Numbered from the stretch's first letter, positions 8,469 through 18,345 are shown. The stretch: DNA of 64,000 nt from Cognatundibacterium rivi (GCF_018139565.1 NZ_JAGSPK010000005.1:186001-250000), one strand, 5' to 3'. A program made the numbers and translations. Notes: generated by a model not told the origin, from the sequence alone.

Positions 8469-9152
8469 TCAGCGTGGACGAACCAGCTGCCATGCGCGGC
8501 TGATATAGGTTACAGAAGCAAAACCGCTCCAGACATGCACCAGACGGGTGAAAGGGAAAATCACAAACAAGCTCAGTCCCATGAACAAATGCAGCTTGAA
8601 CAGTAATGGCGCAGCAACGATAAATTCAGCAGCATCCCCCTTGAAAGTCACGATGTGCTGTGCCCATGTCATCAGCAACACCATCATGTGACCATCGCTA
8701 TGATTCGCTGATTCAAAAATCGTCGATAAGCCCAAGCCCAGCGTGATGAAAATCCACAGCAACAATACTTTGTCACCAGTTTTCGTCACAGCAGAAACCC
8801 GTGCGTCAGAGAAACGGCGATGCAACAGTATCAGCAGACCAAGCATGCATAAGGTACCGAAAATACCACCGGCAACCATCGCAATCATCTGTTTAAAACT
8901 GTGCGTGATTCCCAGCGTGTCCCAGACAACGACCGGTGTCAGCAAACCAACCAGATGGCCGAAAAACAATCCGAGAATTCCGAGGTGGAACAAAATATTG
9001 CCGGTTCTCAGATTGCCTGTATGCAGCATTTGCGACGAGTCGCTTTTCCAGGTGTATTGTTCCCGTTCAAAACGTGCGAGACTACCGAACAGAAAAATAG
9101 CCAGCGCGATGTAAGGATAAATCCCGTAAATAAATTGATGTAGATAAGTCAT
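8469..9152 (-). CDS. narI: Nitrate reductase gamma subunit NarI
   Basis: A 227-residue membrane cytochrome b subunit with five hydrophobic helices (first around YPYIALAIFLFGS). Histidines that can ligate two b haems are seen in GILGLFFGHLVGL, in MTWAQHIVTF and FKLHLFMGL. It oxidises quinol and passes electrons to NarH. The gene starts 12 bases after narJ and is followed after 13 bases by the isomerase gene. Length matches the family. Confidence 0.95.
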   Translation of the reverse strand: MTYLHQFIYGIYPYIALAIFLFGSLARFEREQYTWKSDSSQMLHTGNLRTGNILFHLGILGLFFGHLVGLLTPVVVWDTLGITHSFKQMIAMVAGGIFGTLCMLGLLILLHRRFSDARVSAVTKTGDKVLLLWIFITLGLGLSTIFESANHSDGHMMVLLMTWAQHIVTFKGDAAEFIVAAPLLFKLHLFMGLSLFVIFPFTRLVHVWSGFASVTYISRAWQLVRPR

Positions 9153-9164
9153 GATGGTATCTCC

Positions 9165-9827
9165 TCATTGACAAGAAGTAGCGCCGTTCGCTTTGGGCTG
9201 CTTAGGATAAAAATTGACCGGATGCGTGCCTGACAGATTCGGTTTCAGCAAAGGTTCAACACCATCGGCACCAGGGCCGAAAGTTTCCATTGCATCATCC
9301 ATATCCCTTACTGGCGGTTCACCCTGTTCTTGCGGCACGACATCCGTAAACGACGTCAGCATCAAAAATGCATTCGCATAAGGGCTTTCACGACGCTGCA
9401 GACGAACACCGATGGCCGCAATCACGTGTATCGCTTCACCCAGAAGTTTTTCAGCCTCTTCATCACTGACCAGACTCAAAAATTCCAGGAACAAAGGAAC
9501 ATAATCCGGTAACTCACTTGCTTCCGGTTCAAATCCATGGCGACGATATTCTTCAATCAGATCCACCATGGCCTGACCACGATCACGGCTCTCACCATGG
9601 ATATGTTCAAACAGGTGCAGGGCCACTGAAGGGGTCCGGTCAAACGTGCCGACATAGTTTTCCTGCAAAGGGATCAATGCCGTTGTGCTCAGATAATCCA
9701 GCAATGGTTCCAGCGATTCCAGGCTGTCCGGGTCATCAGCCAGCGCCAGCCGTATCTCAGGAACCGCCGCCTGCAATTCAGCCTGGGGATAACTCAGGAG
9801 CACAGATAAAATACGATAAATTTGCAT
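9165..9827 (-). CDS. narJ: Nitrate reductase assembly chaperone NarJ
   Basis: A 220-residue cytoplasmic chaperone of the TorD/DmsD-like NarJ family that keeps NarGH in a state fit for molybdenum cofactor insertion and membrane attachment. The opening MQIYRILSVLLSYPQ and the acidic central part with LPDYVPLFLEFLSL match NarJ. The start is the ATG at 9827, with AAAGGA upstream; the longer frame begins at a GTG with no ribosome site. The gene lies in the expected order between narH and narI. Confidence 0.93.
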   Translation of the reverse strand: MQIYRILSVLLSYPQAELQAAVPEIRLALADDPDSLESLEPLLDYLSTTALIPLQENYVGTFDRTPSVALHLFEHIHGESRDRGQAMVDLIEEYRRHGFEPEASELPDYVPLFLEFLSLVSDEEAEKLLGEAIHVIAAIGVRLQRRESPYANAFLMLTSFTDVVPQEQGEPPVRDMDDAMETFGPGADGVEPLLKPNLSGTHPVNFYPKQPKANGATSCQ

Positions 9828-9878
9828 ACAATTTCCTTTAGGGCAGATCAGGTGCGACGCGCGCACCTGAAACGGCTT

Positions 9879-11432
9879 TTATTCAACGCTGGACATTTTT
9901 TTGCGTGATTTCGGCATTTCGACAAAAATCACACTACCCTGCGGCTTCTTGCCGAACAAAGCGCCATCGGAAACACCACCCGAGCAGCCATTACCGAATG
10001 TAAATCCGCAACTGCCTTTTTCATTGAAGCTGTCTTCGACCATTTCCTTGTGCGATGAAGGAATCACGAAACGATCTTCGTAGTTCGCAATCGCCATGGT
10101 CTGATACATGTCCTCAACCTGCGCTTCGGTTAAACCGACCTGCGCCAACACTGCTGTATCTTTCTGACCGTGCACAACTTCAGAACGTTTAAAGGCACGC
10201 ATTGCCAGCATACGATCCAGGGCTCTCAAGACAGGCTCTTCTTTACCGGCTGTCAGCAAATTTGCCAGATAACGGACTGGAATACGCAGCGATTTCACAT
10301 CAGGAATAATGCCGTTCATGCCCATGTGCCCTGCTTCTGCTGCCTTTTGAATCGGTGACAGAGGCGGTACATACCAGACCATAGGCAGCGTGCGGTATTC
10401 TGGATGCAGCGGGAAAGCAATCTTCCATTCCATCGCCATTTTGTAGACCGGCGATTTCTGTGCGGATTGAATCCAGCTCTCAGGAATGCCATGCTTACGT
10501 GCTTCGGCAATGACTTCCGGATCATGCGGGTTCAGGAAGCAACCGAGTTGCGCCTCGTACAAGTCTTTCTCATCCGGTACTGAAGCGGCTGCTTCTATCT
10601 TGTCAGCGTCATACAGCAAGACGCCAAGATAACGAATACGGCCTACGCAAGTTTCGGAACAGACTGTTGGCTGACCTGCTTCGATACGTGGGTAGCAGAA
10701 TGTGCATTTCTCTGCTTTGCCTGAGCTCCAGTTGTAGTAAATCTTTTTGTAAGGGCAACCGGAGATACACATACGCCAGCCGCGGCACTTGTCCTGATCG
10801 ACCAGAACGATACCGTCATCTTCCCGTTTGTAGATCGAGCCGGATGGGCAAGATGCTACGCACGCAGGATTCAGACAGTGTTCGCACAGACGTGGCAAGT
10901 ACATCATGAAGGTTGATTCAAAGGTGCTGTACATTTCTTTTTGTACGCCTTCGAATAACTGATCACGACTACGTGAGCTGAATTCGCCACCTAAGTCGTC
11001 TTCCCAGTTCGGGCCCCAGACGATCTTGTCCATCTTTTTGCCAGTGATGACAGAAACAGGACGTGCAGTCGGTGGTGTCTGCGACAGTGGTGCATTTTGC
11101 AGGCGCTCATAATCGTAAGTGAACGGCTCGTAGTAATCGTCAATCTGCGGCAGATTCGGATTCGCAAAAATGTTTGCCAGGATGCGCAGTTTGCCACCTT
11201 GCTTAGGCTCTAATTTGCCTGCCTCATTCCGATGCCAGCCACCTTTCCACTTGGACTGGTTTTCCCATTCTTTAGGATAGCCAATACCAGGTTTGGTTTC
11301 GACGTTATTAAACCAGGCATACTCAACGCCGTCGCGGCTGGTCCAGACATTTTTACAGGTCACGGAACAGGTGTGGCAGCCAATACATTTATCCAGGTTC
11401 AGCACCATGCCAACTTGTGCGCGAATTTTCAT
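9879..11432 (-). CDS. narH: Nitrate reductase beta subunit NarH
   Basis: A 517-residue electron-transfer subunit. Four cysteine groups that bind iron-sulfur clusters are visible: CIGCHTCSVTC near the start, CEHCLNPACVASC, CRGWRMCISGC (the Trp replaces a Cys, giving the three-iron cluster known in NarH) and CTFCYPRIEAGQPTVCSETC. It carries electrons from NarI to NarG. The ATG overlaps the narG stop codon by four bases (ATGA), which suggests translational coupling. Confidence 0.97.
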   Translation of the reverse strand: MKIRAQVGMVLNLDKCIGCHTCSVTCKNVWTSRDGVEYAWFNNVETKPGIGYPKEWENQSKWKGGWHRNEAGKLEPKQGGKLRILANIFANPNLPQIDDYYEPFTYDYERLQNAPLSQTPPTARPVSVITGKKMDKIVWGPNWEDDLGGEFSSRSRDQLFEGVQKEMYSTFESTFMMYLPRLCEHCLNPACVASCPSGSIYKREDDGIVLVDQDKCRGWRMCISGCPYKKIYYNWSSGKAEKCTFCYPRIEAGQPTVCSETCVGRIRYLGVLLYDADKIEAAASVPDEKDLYEAQLGCFLNPHDPEVIAEARKHGIPESWIQSAQKSPVYKMAMEWKIAFPLHPEYRTLPMVWYVPPLSPIQKAAEAGHMGMNGIIPDVKSLRIPVRYLANLLTAGKEEPVLRALDRMLAMRAFKRSEVVHGQKDTAVLAQVGLTEAQVEDMYQTMAIANYEDRFVIPSSHKEMVEDSFNEKGSCGFTFGNGCSGGVSDGALFGKKPQGSVIFVEMPKSRKKMSSVE

Positions 11433-14400
11433 GATGCAGACTCCTCTTCCAATTTACCCTCTAACCAATCTACTTTTCTCATCTTACGAAGAACCACAAA
11501 TTCATCGCGGTTACTACCGACCGTGCCGTAGTAATTGAAGCCATATGCCAGTTGCGCATAGCCACCAATCATATGGGTAGGTTTCAAGACCGCACGTGTC
11601 ACTGAGTTATGAATACCACCGCGCATACCTGACAATTCAGCACCCGGCGTGTTCACGATTTTTTCCTGAGCGTGATACATCAGACACATGCCTTTTGGCA
11701 CACGCTGACTCACCACGACACGTGCTGTCAACGTACCGTTACTGTTGAATACCTCAACCCAGTCGTTATCCACCAGACCTGCTTCTTTTGCCTCGATCTC
11801 AGAGACCCAGACGTGTGGGCCGCCGCGACTCAGGGTCAGCATGCGCAAGTTGTCAGAATAGGTTGAGTGAATGCCCCATTTCTGATGCGGTGTAATCCAG
11901 TTCAGCACGATCTCTTTTTCACCGTTCGGATGTTTGTTCAACATCGGCGCAACCGTCTTGGTATCGATCGCTGGTTTGTAGACGCAGAGACCTTCACCAA
12001 AATCGAGCATCCAGCGGTGATCCTGGTAGAACTGCTGACGACCGGTCAGTGTGCGCCATGGGATCAATTCATGTACGTTGGTATAACCGGCGTTGTAGCT
12101 GACTTCTTCCGATTCCAGACCAGACCAGGTCGGAGCCGAAATAATCTTGCGTGGCTGTGCCTGTACATCTCGGAAACGGATCTTGTCATGTTCACGACCA
12201 ACCGCCAGATGCGTATGATCGCGGCCAGTGATTTTCGATAAAGCATCCCATGCCTTGACGGAGACATGGCCATTGGTTTCTGGTGCGAATGTCAAAATCA
12301 TTTCGCAGGCATCAATCGCGGTATCCAGACGTGGACGTCCTTTCGATACGCCCTCTTCGGTCACCACCTTGGTGATGCCCCCGATTTCATGCACTTCGTG
12401 TTCGGTGTTCCAGTTAATCCCTTTACCACCATTGCCGAGTTTGTCTAACAAAGGCCCGATCGAAGTGAACTTTTTGTAGATTTCTTTGTAGTTACGTTCC
12501 ACCACAACGAAGCTAGGTGCAGTCTTACCAGGAATCAGATCGCACTCGCCTTTTTTCCAGTCTTTTGGTTCAAACGCCTGACCGAGTTCGCCCGGTGTAT
12601 CGTGCATCAAAGGTTGCAAGACGATGTCTTTGCGTGTGCCCAGATAGTCACCACCGATTTCAGTGAATTTTTTAGCGATACCTTTGTAAATTTCCCAGTC
12701 GGTTTTACTTTCCCACAAAGGTTGCACGGCTTCACTCAACGGATGAATGAAAGGATGCATATCAGAGGTATTCAGATCGTCTTTTTCATACCATGTCGCT
12801 GTTGGCAACACGATGTCGCCGTACAGACAGGTCGTGCTCATGCGGAAATCCAGCACAGTCAGCAAATCCAGCTTGCCTTCGGCGGCTTTTTCACGATACT
12901 TAACCTCAGATGGCTTGACCGCTTCATCAGGATCATCAAACAGCGCATTCTGTGTCCCAAGTAAATACTTCAGGAAATACTCATGGCCTTTGCCTGAACT
13001 ACCGAGAATATTCGAGCGCCAGACAAACATATTGCGCGGGAAGTTTTTAGGATTATCCGGATCATCGCAACTCATGTTCACGTGACCAGATTTCAGACTT
13101 TGTTTCAGGTATTCTGCTGGCTCCAGACCTGCAGCCACGGCCGCGTCACATACGTCCAACGGATTGGTTTCTAACTGAGGAACCGATGGCAGCCAACCGA
13201 GACGTTCTGACTTCGCATTCATATCGATCATGCTCATGTGGCTGACTTTGGATTTGTCTGCCGTTGGCGCAAGAATCTCATCGATATGCAATTTCTCATG
13301 ACGCCACTGACTGGTGTGCGCATAGAAGAAACTGGTGCCATTCATCTGACGTGGTGGACGTGTCCAGTCAGACGCAAATGCTAACGGTGCCCAACCAAAT
13401 TGTGGACGGAGTTTTTCCTGACCCACATAATGCGCCCAACCACCGCCGGATTGACCGACGCAACCACACATCATCAGCATATTGATGATGCCGCGATAAA
13501 TCATATCGTTGTGGTACCAGTGATTCAAAGCTGCACCAACGATGACCATGCTCTTACCATGTGTTTCGTGGGCGTTTTGTGCGAATTCACGTGCGACCTG
13601 AATGACCAGTTCACGTTTAACGCTGGTGTGTTTTTCCTGCCATGCTGGCGTGTAAGGTACGTCGTCATCGTAAGAATGAGCAACCGCGCCGCCCAGACCC
13701 TGATCTACACCGTAGTTAGCCATCGAGAGGTCATACACAGTGGCGACTAAGATTTCTGTACCGTCAGCTAAGGTCACTTTGCGTGCTGGCACATTGCGCA
13801 AGACCATGTCATTCGCATCGGCACCACCGAAGTAGTTAAAGCCTACGCTCACGACTTCGTCATGCTTGGCGACTAAGCTCAATTGCGGATCGATCTCACG
13901 ACCGGAACCACCATCTTTTGGCTCCAGATTCCAGCGACCGACTTTTTCACCGTTATTGACTTTACCTTCGCCCCAGCGATAACCAATAGAACCGTTTGGT
14001 GCAACGATATCGCCAGTTTTCTCATCAATCGCCAGTGTCTTCCAATCGCCATTGTTTTCTTCGTTCAAACCACCTGGCAATTGTGATGCTCGCAGCATCT
14101 GATCTGGTACGAAACTACCATTGCGCTCAACCAGACGTACCAACATAGGCATGTCGGTATATTGTTTGACATAGCTGCGGAAATAATCAGACTTGCCGCC
14201 AAGGTGGAATTCTTTCAGAATCACGTGGCCCATCGCCATTGCCAACGCGGCATCCGTACCCTGCTTAGGTGCCATCCAGATGTCACCGAATTTCACCATC
14301 TCACCGAAGTCAGAAGAGACAGCAACGGTCTTGGTACCTTTGTAACGCACTTCAGTATAGAAGTGGGCATCCGGTGTCCGTGTTTGCGGTACGTTAGAAC

Positions 14401-15157
14401 CCCAGACCATCAGGTAAGTGGAGTTGTACCAGTCAGCAGATTCTGGCACGTCGGTTTGTTCGCCCCAGATTTGCGGACTTGCTGGCGGCAAATCGCAATA
14501 CCAATCGTAGAAAGACAAGCATGCACCACCAATCAAAGACAGGTAGCGCGCGCCAGCGGCGTAAGACACCATCGACATCGCAGGAATCGGAGAAAAACCG
14601 ACGACGCGATCAGGGCCGAATTTTTTGACAGTGAACGCATTCGCTGCCGCGATGATTTCCTGTGCGGTATCCCAGTCAGCGCGCACAAAGCCGCCAAGAC
14701 CGCGAACCGATTTATAACGTTGCGCCTTGACCGGATCCTGACTGATCGATTCCCATGCCTGCACTGGCCCCATGGTCTTGCGCGCTTCTTGCCACATTTC
14801 CATCAGACGACCACGGATCATCGGATATTTAACACGTTGGGCAGAATAGACATACCAGCTGTACGAAGCACCGCGAGGGCAACCGCGTGGCTCATGATTC
14901 GGTAAATCAGGACGGGTACGCGGATAGTCTGTCTGCTGGGTTTCCCAGGTAATCAAGCCATTCTTGACATACACCTTCCAGGAACAGGAACCCGTACAGT
15001 TCACACCATGGGTGGAACGCACAATCTTGTCGTGCTGCCAACGGCTGCGGTAAGCGTTTTCCCACTTACGATCCTCTTCAACTACAGCACCATGACCATC
15101 GGAGAAGGTGGACTTCACCCGCGACATGAACTTCAATCTATCCAGAAAATGACTCAT
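11429..15157 (-). CDS. narG: Nitrate reductase alpha subunit NarG
   Basis: A 1242-residue molybdopterin guanine dinucleotide enzyme that reduces nitrate to nitrite. The N-terminal cluster ligands are present as His-x3-Cys-x3-Cys in HGVNCTGSC and a later Cys in PRGCPRGASYSW. The motif YNSTYLMVWGSN and the region with DFRMSTTCLYGDIVLPTATWYEK match membrane-bound NarG. There is no twin-arginine signal, as expected for the cytoplasm-facing enzyme. First gene of narGHJI, with a regulated leader of over 200 bases upstream. Confidence 0.97.
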   Translation of the reverse strand: MSHFLDRLKFMSRVKSTFSDGHGAVVEEDRKWENAYRSRWQHDKIVRSTHGVNCTGSCSWKVYVKNGLITWETQQTDYPRTRPDLPNHEPRGCPRGASYSWYVYSAQRVKYPMIRGRLMEMWQEARKTMGPVQAWESISQDPVKAQRYKSVRGLGGFVRADWDTAQEIIAAANAFTVKKFGPDRVVGFSPIPAMSMVSYAAGARYLSLIGGACLSFYDWYCDLPPASPQIWGEQTDVPESADWYNSTYLMVWGSNVPQTRTPDAHFYTEVRYKGTKTVAVSSDFGEMVKFGDIWMAPKQGTDAALAMAMGHVILKEFHLGGKSDYFRSYVKQYTDMPMLVRLVERNGSFVPDQMLRASQLPGGLNEENNGDWKTLAIDEKTGDIVAPNGSIGYRWGEGKVNNGEKVGRWNLEPKDGGSGREIDPQLSLVAKHDEVVSVGFNYFGGADANDMVLRNVPARKVTLADGTEILVATVYDLSMANYGVDQGLGGAVAHSYDDDVPYTPAWQEKHTSVKRELVIQVAREFAQNAHETHGKSMVIVGAALNHWYHNDMIYRGIINMLMMCGCVGQSGGGWAHYVGQEKLRPQFGWAPLAFASDWTRPPRQMNGTSFFYAHTSQWRHEKLHIDEILAPTADKSKVSHMSMIDMNAKSERLGWLPSVPQLETNPLDVCDAAVAAGLEPAEYLKQSLKSGHVNMSCDDPDNPKNFPRNMFVWRSNILGSSGKGHEYFLKYLLGTQNALFDDPDEAVKPSEVKYREKAAEGKLDLLTVLDFRMSTTCLYGDIVLPTATWYEKDDLNTSDMHPFIHPLSEAVQPLWESKTDWEIYKGIAKKFTEIGGDYLGTRKDIVLQPLMHDTPGELGQAFEPKDWKKGECDLIPGKTAPSFVVVERNYKEIYKKFTSIGPLLDKLGNGGKGINWNTEHEVHEIGGITKVVTEEGVSKGRPRLDTAIDACEMILTFAPETNGHVSVKAWDALSKITGRDHTHLAVGREHDKIRFRDVQAQPRKIISAPTWSGLESEEVSYNAGYTNVHELIPWRTLTGRQQFYQDHRWMLDFGEGLCVYKPAIDTKTVAPMLNKHPNGEKEIVLNWITPHQKWGIHSTYSDNLRMLTLSRGGPHVWVSEIEAKEAGLVDNDWVEVFNSNGTLTARVVVSQRVPKGMCLMYHAQEKIVNTPGAELSGMRGGIHNSVTRAVLKPTHMIGGYAQLAYGFNYYGTVGSNRDEFVVLRKMRKVDWLEGKLEEESAS

Positions 15158-15290
15158 CGTAACTCTCCATATCAGGTGGGCGATGTACCCACAAGTTTCT
15201 TTACTTGCACACTGAGAGTGTAGAGAGTCGGCGTCAGCACGCCCATTCTTCGGTGCGGTGTGTCAGCTCAAGCATTGGCACTAGGCTGAC

Positions 15291-15306
15291 TACTCCTTTA
15301 GAACTA
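15291..15306 (-). promoter_or_regulatory. NarL-like 7-2-7 site before narG
   Basis: TACTCCT-TT-AGAACTA is an inverted pair of heptamers. One half fits the NarL heptamer TACYNMT fully; the other (TAGTTCT on the minus strand) has one change. It lies between the FNR box and narG, overlapping a possible -10 (TCTAAA). Confidence 0.4.
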
Positions 15307-15323
15307 GTCGCTTTTCAGGAAAA

Positions 15324-15337
15324 ATGATTTGTATCAA
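15324..15337 (-). promoter_or_regulatory. FNR box of the narGHJI promoter
   Basis: Minus strand TTGATACAAATCAT differs from TTGAT-N4-ATCAA only in the last base. A class II position would put transcription start near 15289, leaving a leader of about 130 bases before narG. Confidence 0.65.
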
Positions 15338-15367
15338 CAGCACGAAAAAGACATCCGGCTTCGCCAA

Positions 15368-15398
15368 TAAAAAAGCCTCTGATCGCTATCAGAGGCTT
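15368..15398 (-). terminator. Rho-independent terminator after narK2
   Basis: An 11-bp stem AAGCCTCTGAT/ATCAGAGGCTT with a four-base loop; on the minus strand it runs into TTTTTTATT. It separates the narK1-narK2 unit from narGHJI. Confidence 0.85.
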
Positions 15399-15438
15399 AA
15401 TTTTCAGGCTAATACCTGAGCAAAAGACGACAACTGCA

Positions 15439-16821
15439 TCAACATGGCATCTCTGCGCCCTTACGTGAGTAGTACCACCAGGTTACCGCCATACATGTGA
15501 CGTAGAATCCGATGAAGACATACAAAGCCATATCAGGCGCACCCGTCATCTTGATCGAAGTACCAAAACCCTGAGGAATAAAGAAGCCGCCATACGCACC
15601 GATCGCACCGGAAAACCCCAGTACAGCAGCAGATTCCTTGGCCGCATCCAGACGCGCCTGCTTCAGCAGCGCTTCGCCCTTACCGGCAACCGCACGCTCT
15701 CTCTCAGTCTGAAAAATGATAGGAATCATGCAGAACGTCGAGCCGTTGCCGAGTCCGGTCAGAATAAACATCAGAATAAACGAACCCAGAAACATCATGA
15801 ACTGATGTGAATGCAAGGCTGGCAGAATACCAGTTGCAATCGTCAGTGCCATTGCCGCAAACACCCAGAACGTCAGACGGGCACCACCGATTTTATCTGA
15901 AATCATACCGCCGACAGGACGTGCCAACGCACCAGCCAAGGGTCCGAGGAACGCGAACTTAGCAACATCAATTTCAGGAAACTGCGCTTTGATCAGCATC
16001 GCAAAACCTGCAGAAAAGCCGATAAACGAACCGAACGTACCAATGTAGAGAAAACACATCAGCCAGTTATGTTTGCGCTTGAAAATCACCGCCTGATCTG
16101 CAAATGAAGCTTTCGCAGAAGCAATATCATTCATCCCAAACCAGGCAGCGATCGTCGCGGCAATAATCAGGGGAACCCAGACGAATCCGGCATTTCCCAG
16201 CCAATACATTTTATCGACGCCTGTTTTGGCATTGTGGAATAAAAATCCGTCACCAGAGATAGCAACGCCAAACATCGCGGACGAAATCACCAGCGGGGTC
16301 AGAAATTGCACCACAGACACGCCCAGATTACCGATACCCGCATTCATACCGGTCGCATAACCTTTGCGTGATTTAGGGAAAAAGAAACTGATATTCGCCA
16401 TACTGGAACTGAAATTACCGCCACCCAATCCGCACAACAAAGCCAATACCAGCAGTGTTGAATAATTGGTGGTCGGATCTTGCAACGCAAAACCCATACC
16501 GATGGCGGGAATCAGCAGACTTGCAGTTGAAATCGCAGTCCATTTGCGGCCACCAAACACCGGCACCAGGAATGAATAGAATATCCGCAAAGTCGCACCG
16601 GATAAGGCTGGCAGCGCGGTCAGAAAGAATAACTGATCTTTCGTGAATTTAAATCCGGCCTTATCCAGATTCGCCGCCACCACGCTCCATAACATCCAGA
16701 CCGAGAATGCCAGCATCAGACTAGGAATCGAAATCCATAGATTCCGGTTGGCAATCGCACTACCTTCTTTTTGCCAGAACTCCGGATTTTCCGGTTCCCA
16801 GCGTTTTAAAACATGGCTCAT
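15439..16821 (-). CDS. narK2: Nitrate/nitrite transporter, NarK2 type
   Basis: A 460-residue major facilitator protein with about twelve helices. Nitrate-porter signatures GLGGGNFSSSMANISFFFPKSRKG (shortened here to its core GGGNFSSSMANISFFFP) and GNGSTFCMIP with the following TERERAVA are present. NarK2-type carriers usually exchange nitrate for nitrite. The start is the ATG at 16821 with CAGGAG upstream; a longer frame would need a TTG. It follows narK1 closely, as in other betaproteobacteria where both carriers precede narG. Confidence 0.88.
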   Translation of the reverse strand: MSHVLKRWEPENPEFWQKEGSAIANRNLWISIPSLMLAFSVWMLWSVVAANLDKAGFKFTKDQLFFLTALPALSGATLRIFYSFLVPVFGGRKWTAISTASLLIPAIGMGFALQDPTTNYSTLLVLALLCGLGGGNFSSSMANISFFFPKSRKGYATGMNAGIGNLGVSVVQFLTPLVISSAMFGVAISGDGFLFHNAKTGVDKMYWLGNAGFVWVPLIIAATIAAWFGMNDIASAKASFADQAVIFKRKHNWLMCFLYIGTFGSFIGFSAGFAMLIKAQFPEIDVAKFAFLGPLAGALARPVGGMISDKIGGARLTFWVFAAMALTIATGILPALHSHQFMMFLGSFILMFILTGLGNGSTFCMIPIIFQTERERAVAGKGEALLKQARLDAAKESAAVLGFSGAIGAYGGFFIPQGFGTSIKMTGAPDMALYVFIGFYVTCMAVTWWYYSRKGAEMPC

Positions 16822-16880
16822 TATCTGCTCCTGATTTTCCAAAAAACGTTCATTACATTGAGGTGTATTCGCACCGGAAT

Positions 16881-18125
16881 TTATGCAGGTAACGATGCCT
16901 GTGCCGCCAGCATGCCTTCACGGCGGAACTGGAAGTGCATCCAAACCAGAGAAACACAGACGGTGCCGTACAACAGCATGAAACACGAGCTGCGAATACC
17001 GGTCACATCAACGATCGCGCCAAACATGATCGGCAAAATAAATCCACCCAGACCACCGGCCAGACCAACCACACCGGATACCGCGCCGATGTTGCTGCTG
17101 TAATCATCCGAAATAAACTTGAATACCGATGCTTTACCTACCGCCATCGCAATACCGACAACAAATAAAATCATGGTGAACAGCACTGGGGTCAGACCAA
17201 TATGGAATGTCTGCATGCCATTGATTGTTTTGATCGTGAAATCAGTTTGTGGGTAGGACAGCAAAAAGAATGCAACCCAGCAAACCCACATCACCCACCA
17301 GGTGACTTTGTAAGCGCCGTATTTATCTGAAAGCCAGCCACCGAAAGCGCGCAACACGCCGCCAGGTAAAGAGAAACAGGCGGCGAGCAAAGCGGCACTC
17401 TTGATATCAAAGCCGTATTCGGTGACGTAATATTTGACCATCCACAAACTCAGGCCGACGTAGCCGCCGAACACCACTGAGTAATACTGGCAATAACGCC
17501 AGACTTTGGGATCTTTCAGCATTTTGAGCTGCGCCATAAAGCTGACACTCGATTTCACGTTATGACTGGGATTTGTGGCGGAAAAAACCCAGAATATCAA
17601 CGCCGCGGCCAACATCATGCCTGCGTAGACTTTTGGAACCAGAGTCCAGCCAGCTGCCGCAATCAGCACAGGAGCAATAAATTTATTGACGGCAGCACCC
17701 GAATTACCGGCGCCGAAAATGCCCATTGCCAAACCTTGGCGCTCTTTTTTAAACCAGCGCGCAACGTACGGTGTACCGACTGAAAATGAACCACCAGCCA
17801 GACCAACAAACAAACCCAGTACAAGAAAATGCCAGTAAGCCGTTGCGTAACTGATCAGGTAAATCGGAATGACTGTCGACAACATCAGGAGGAACAACAC
17901 GATACGACCACCGAAACGATCAGTCCAGATACCCAACGGCACCCGTATCAATGAACCAGTCAGAACTGGCATGGCAGTCAATAAGCCAAATTCGGTCTCA
18001 TTTAAATGCAAGGCCGTTTTGATCGGAATACCGATCACACCAAACATCATCCAGATCGTAAAACACACAGTAAATGCCAAAGTACTGGAAGCCAGTACTG
18101 AATAGGCTTTGCCTTCATTCGCCAT
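16881..18125 (-). CDS. narK1: Nitrate transporter, NarK1 type
   Basis: A 414-residue major facilitator protein with twelve hydrophobic helices. GLAGGSFSVGTPYVARWF and GVVGLAGGLGGFILP are the two nitrate-signature stretches of NarK proteins. NarK1-type carriers take up nitrate with protons. AGGAG lies before the ATG. This is the first gene of the nitrate island; a degenerate FNR-like box lies 66 to 79 bases upstream and the prophage end 220 bases upstream. Confidence 0.88.
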   Translation of the reverse strand: MANEGKAYSVLASSTLAFTVCFTIWMMFGVIGIPIKTALHLNETEFGLLTAMPVLTGSLIRVPLGIWTDRFGGRIVLFLLMLSTVIPIYLISYATAYWHFLVLGLFVGLAGGSFSVGTPYVARWFKKERQGLAMGIFGAGNSGAAVNKFIAPVLIAAAGWTLVPKVYAGMMLAAALIFWVFSATNPSHNVKSSVSFMAQLKMLKDPKVWRYCQYYSVVFGGYVGLSLWMVKYYVTEYGFDIKSAALLAACFSLPGGVLRAFGGWLSDKYGAYKVTWWVMWVCWVAFFLLSYPQTDFTIKTINGMQTFHIGLTPVLFTMILFVVGIAMAVGKASVFKFISDDYSSNIGAVSGVVGLAGGLGGFILPIMFGAIVDVTGIRSSCFMLLYGTVCVSLVWMHFQFRREGMLAAQASLPA

Positions 18126-18190
18126 GACAGCTCCTTTTGCTTTTTTAGGTGATATAAGCTTAAGGAGTGTGGGGTTATTTAGAAATTCCC

Positions 18191-18204
18191 CTGACGGTAG
18201 TCAA
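18191..18204 (-). promoter_or_regulatory. Degenerate FNR/Dnr-like box before narK1
   Basis: Minus strand TTGACTACCGTCAG keeps the TTGA and TCA cores with three changes from TTGAT-N4-ATCAA. Its centre would set transcription start near 18156. The rest of the 434-base gap to the next gene holds a CTAGTTCT motif at 18238-18245 and the prophage end. Confidence 0.35.
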
Positions 18205-18340
18205 TCTGACTGCAAAAGGATGGGGTCACTGGCTGAAAGAACTAGACCGGACTAGGTCGTTTCGTCATTTTCGATGCGCAAGAATCATAGGAAACGATCC
18301 GCCGCGGTTTACGACAGAAACCGAGGCGTCAAAGTGATGC

Positions 18341-18345
18341 CTCTG
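18341..18345. repeat. Target duplication, right phage end
   Basis: CTCTG directly before the phage end; the same five bases follow the other end at 56134-56138. Mu-family transposition makes 5-bp duplications. Confidence 0.8.

Noticed and set aside
14162-14905. 247-codon plus-strand frame inside narG
   Set aside because: Fully inside a conserved gene on the other strand; composition follows the reverse complement of narG codons.
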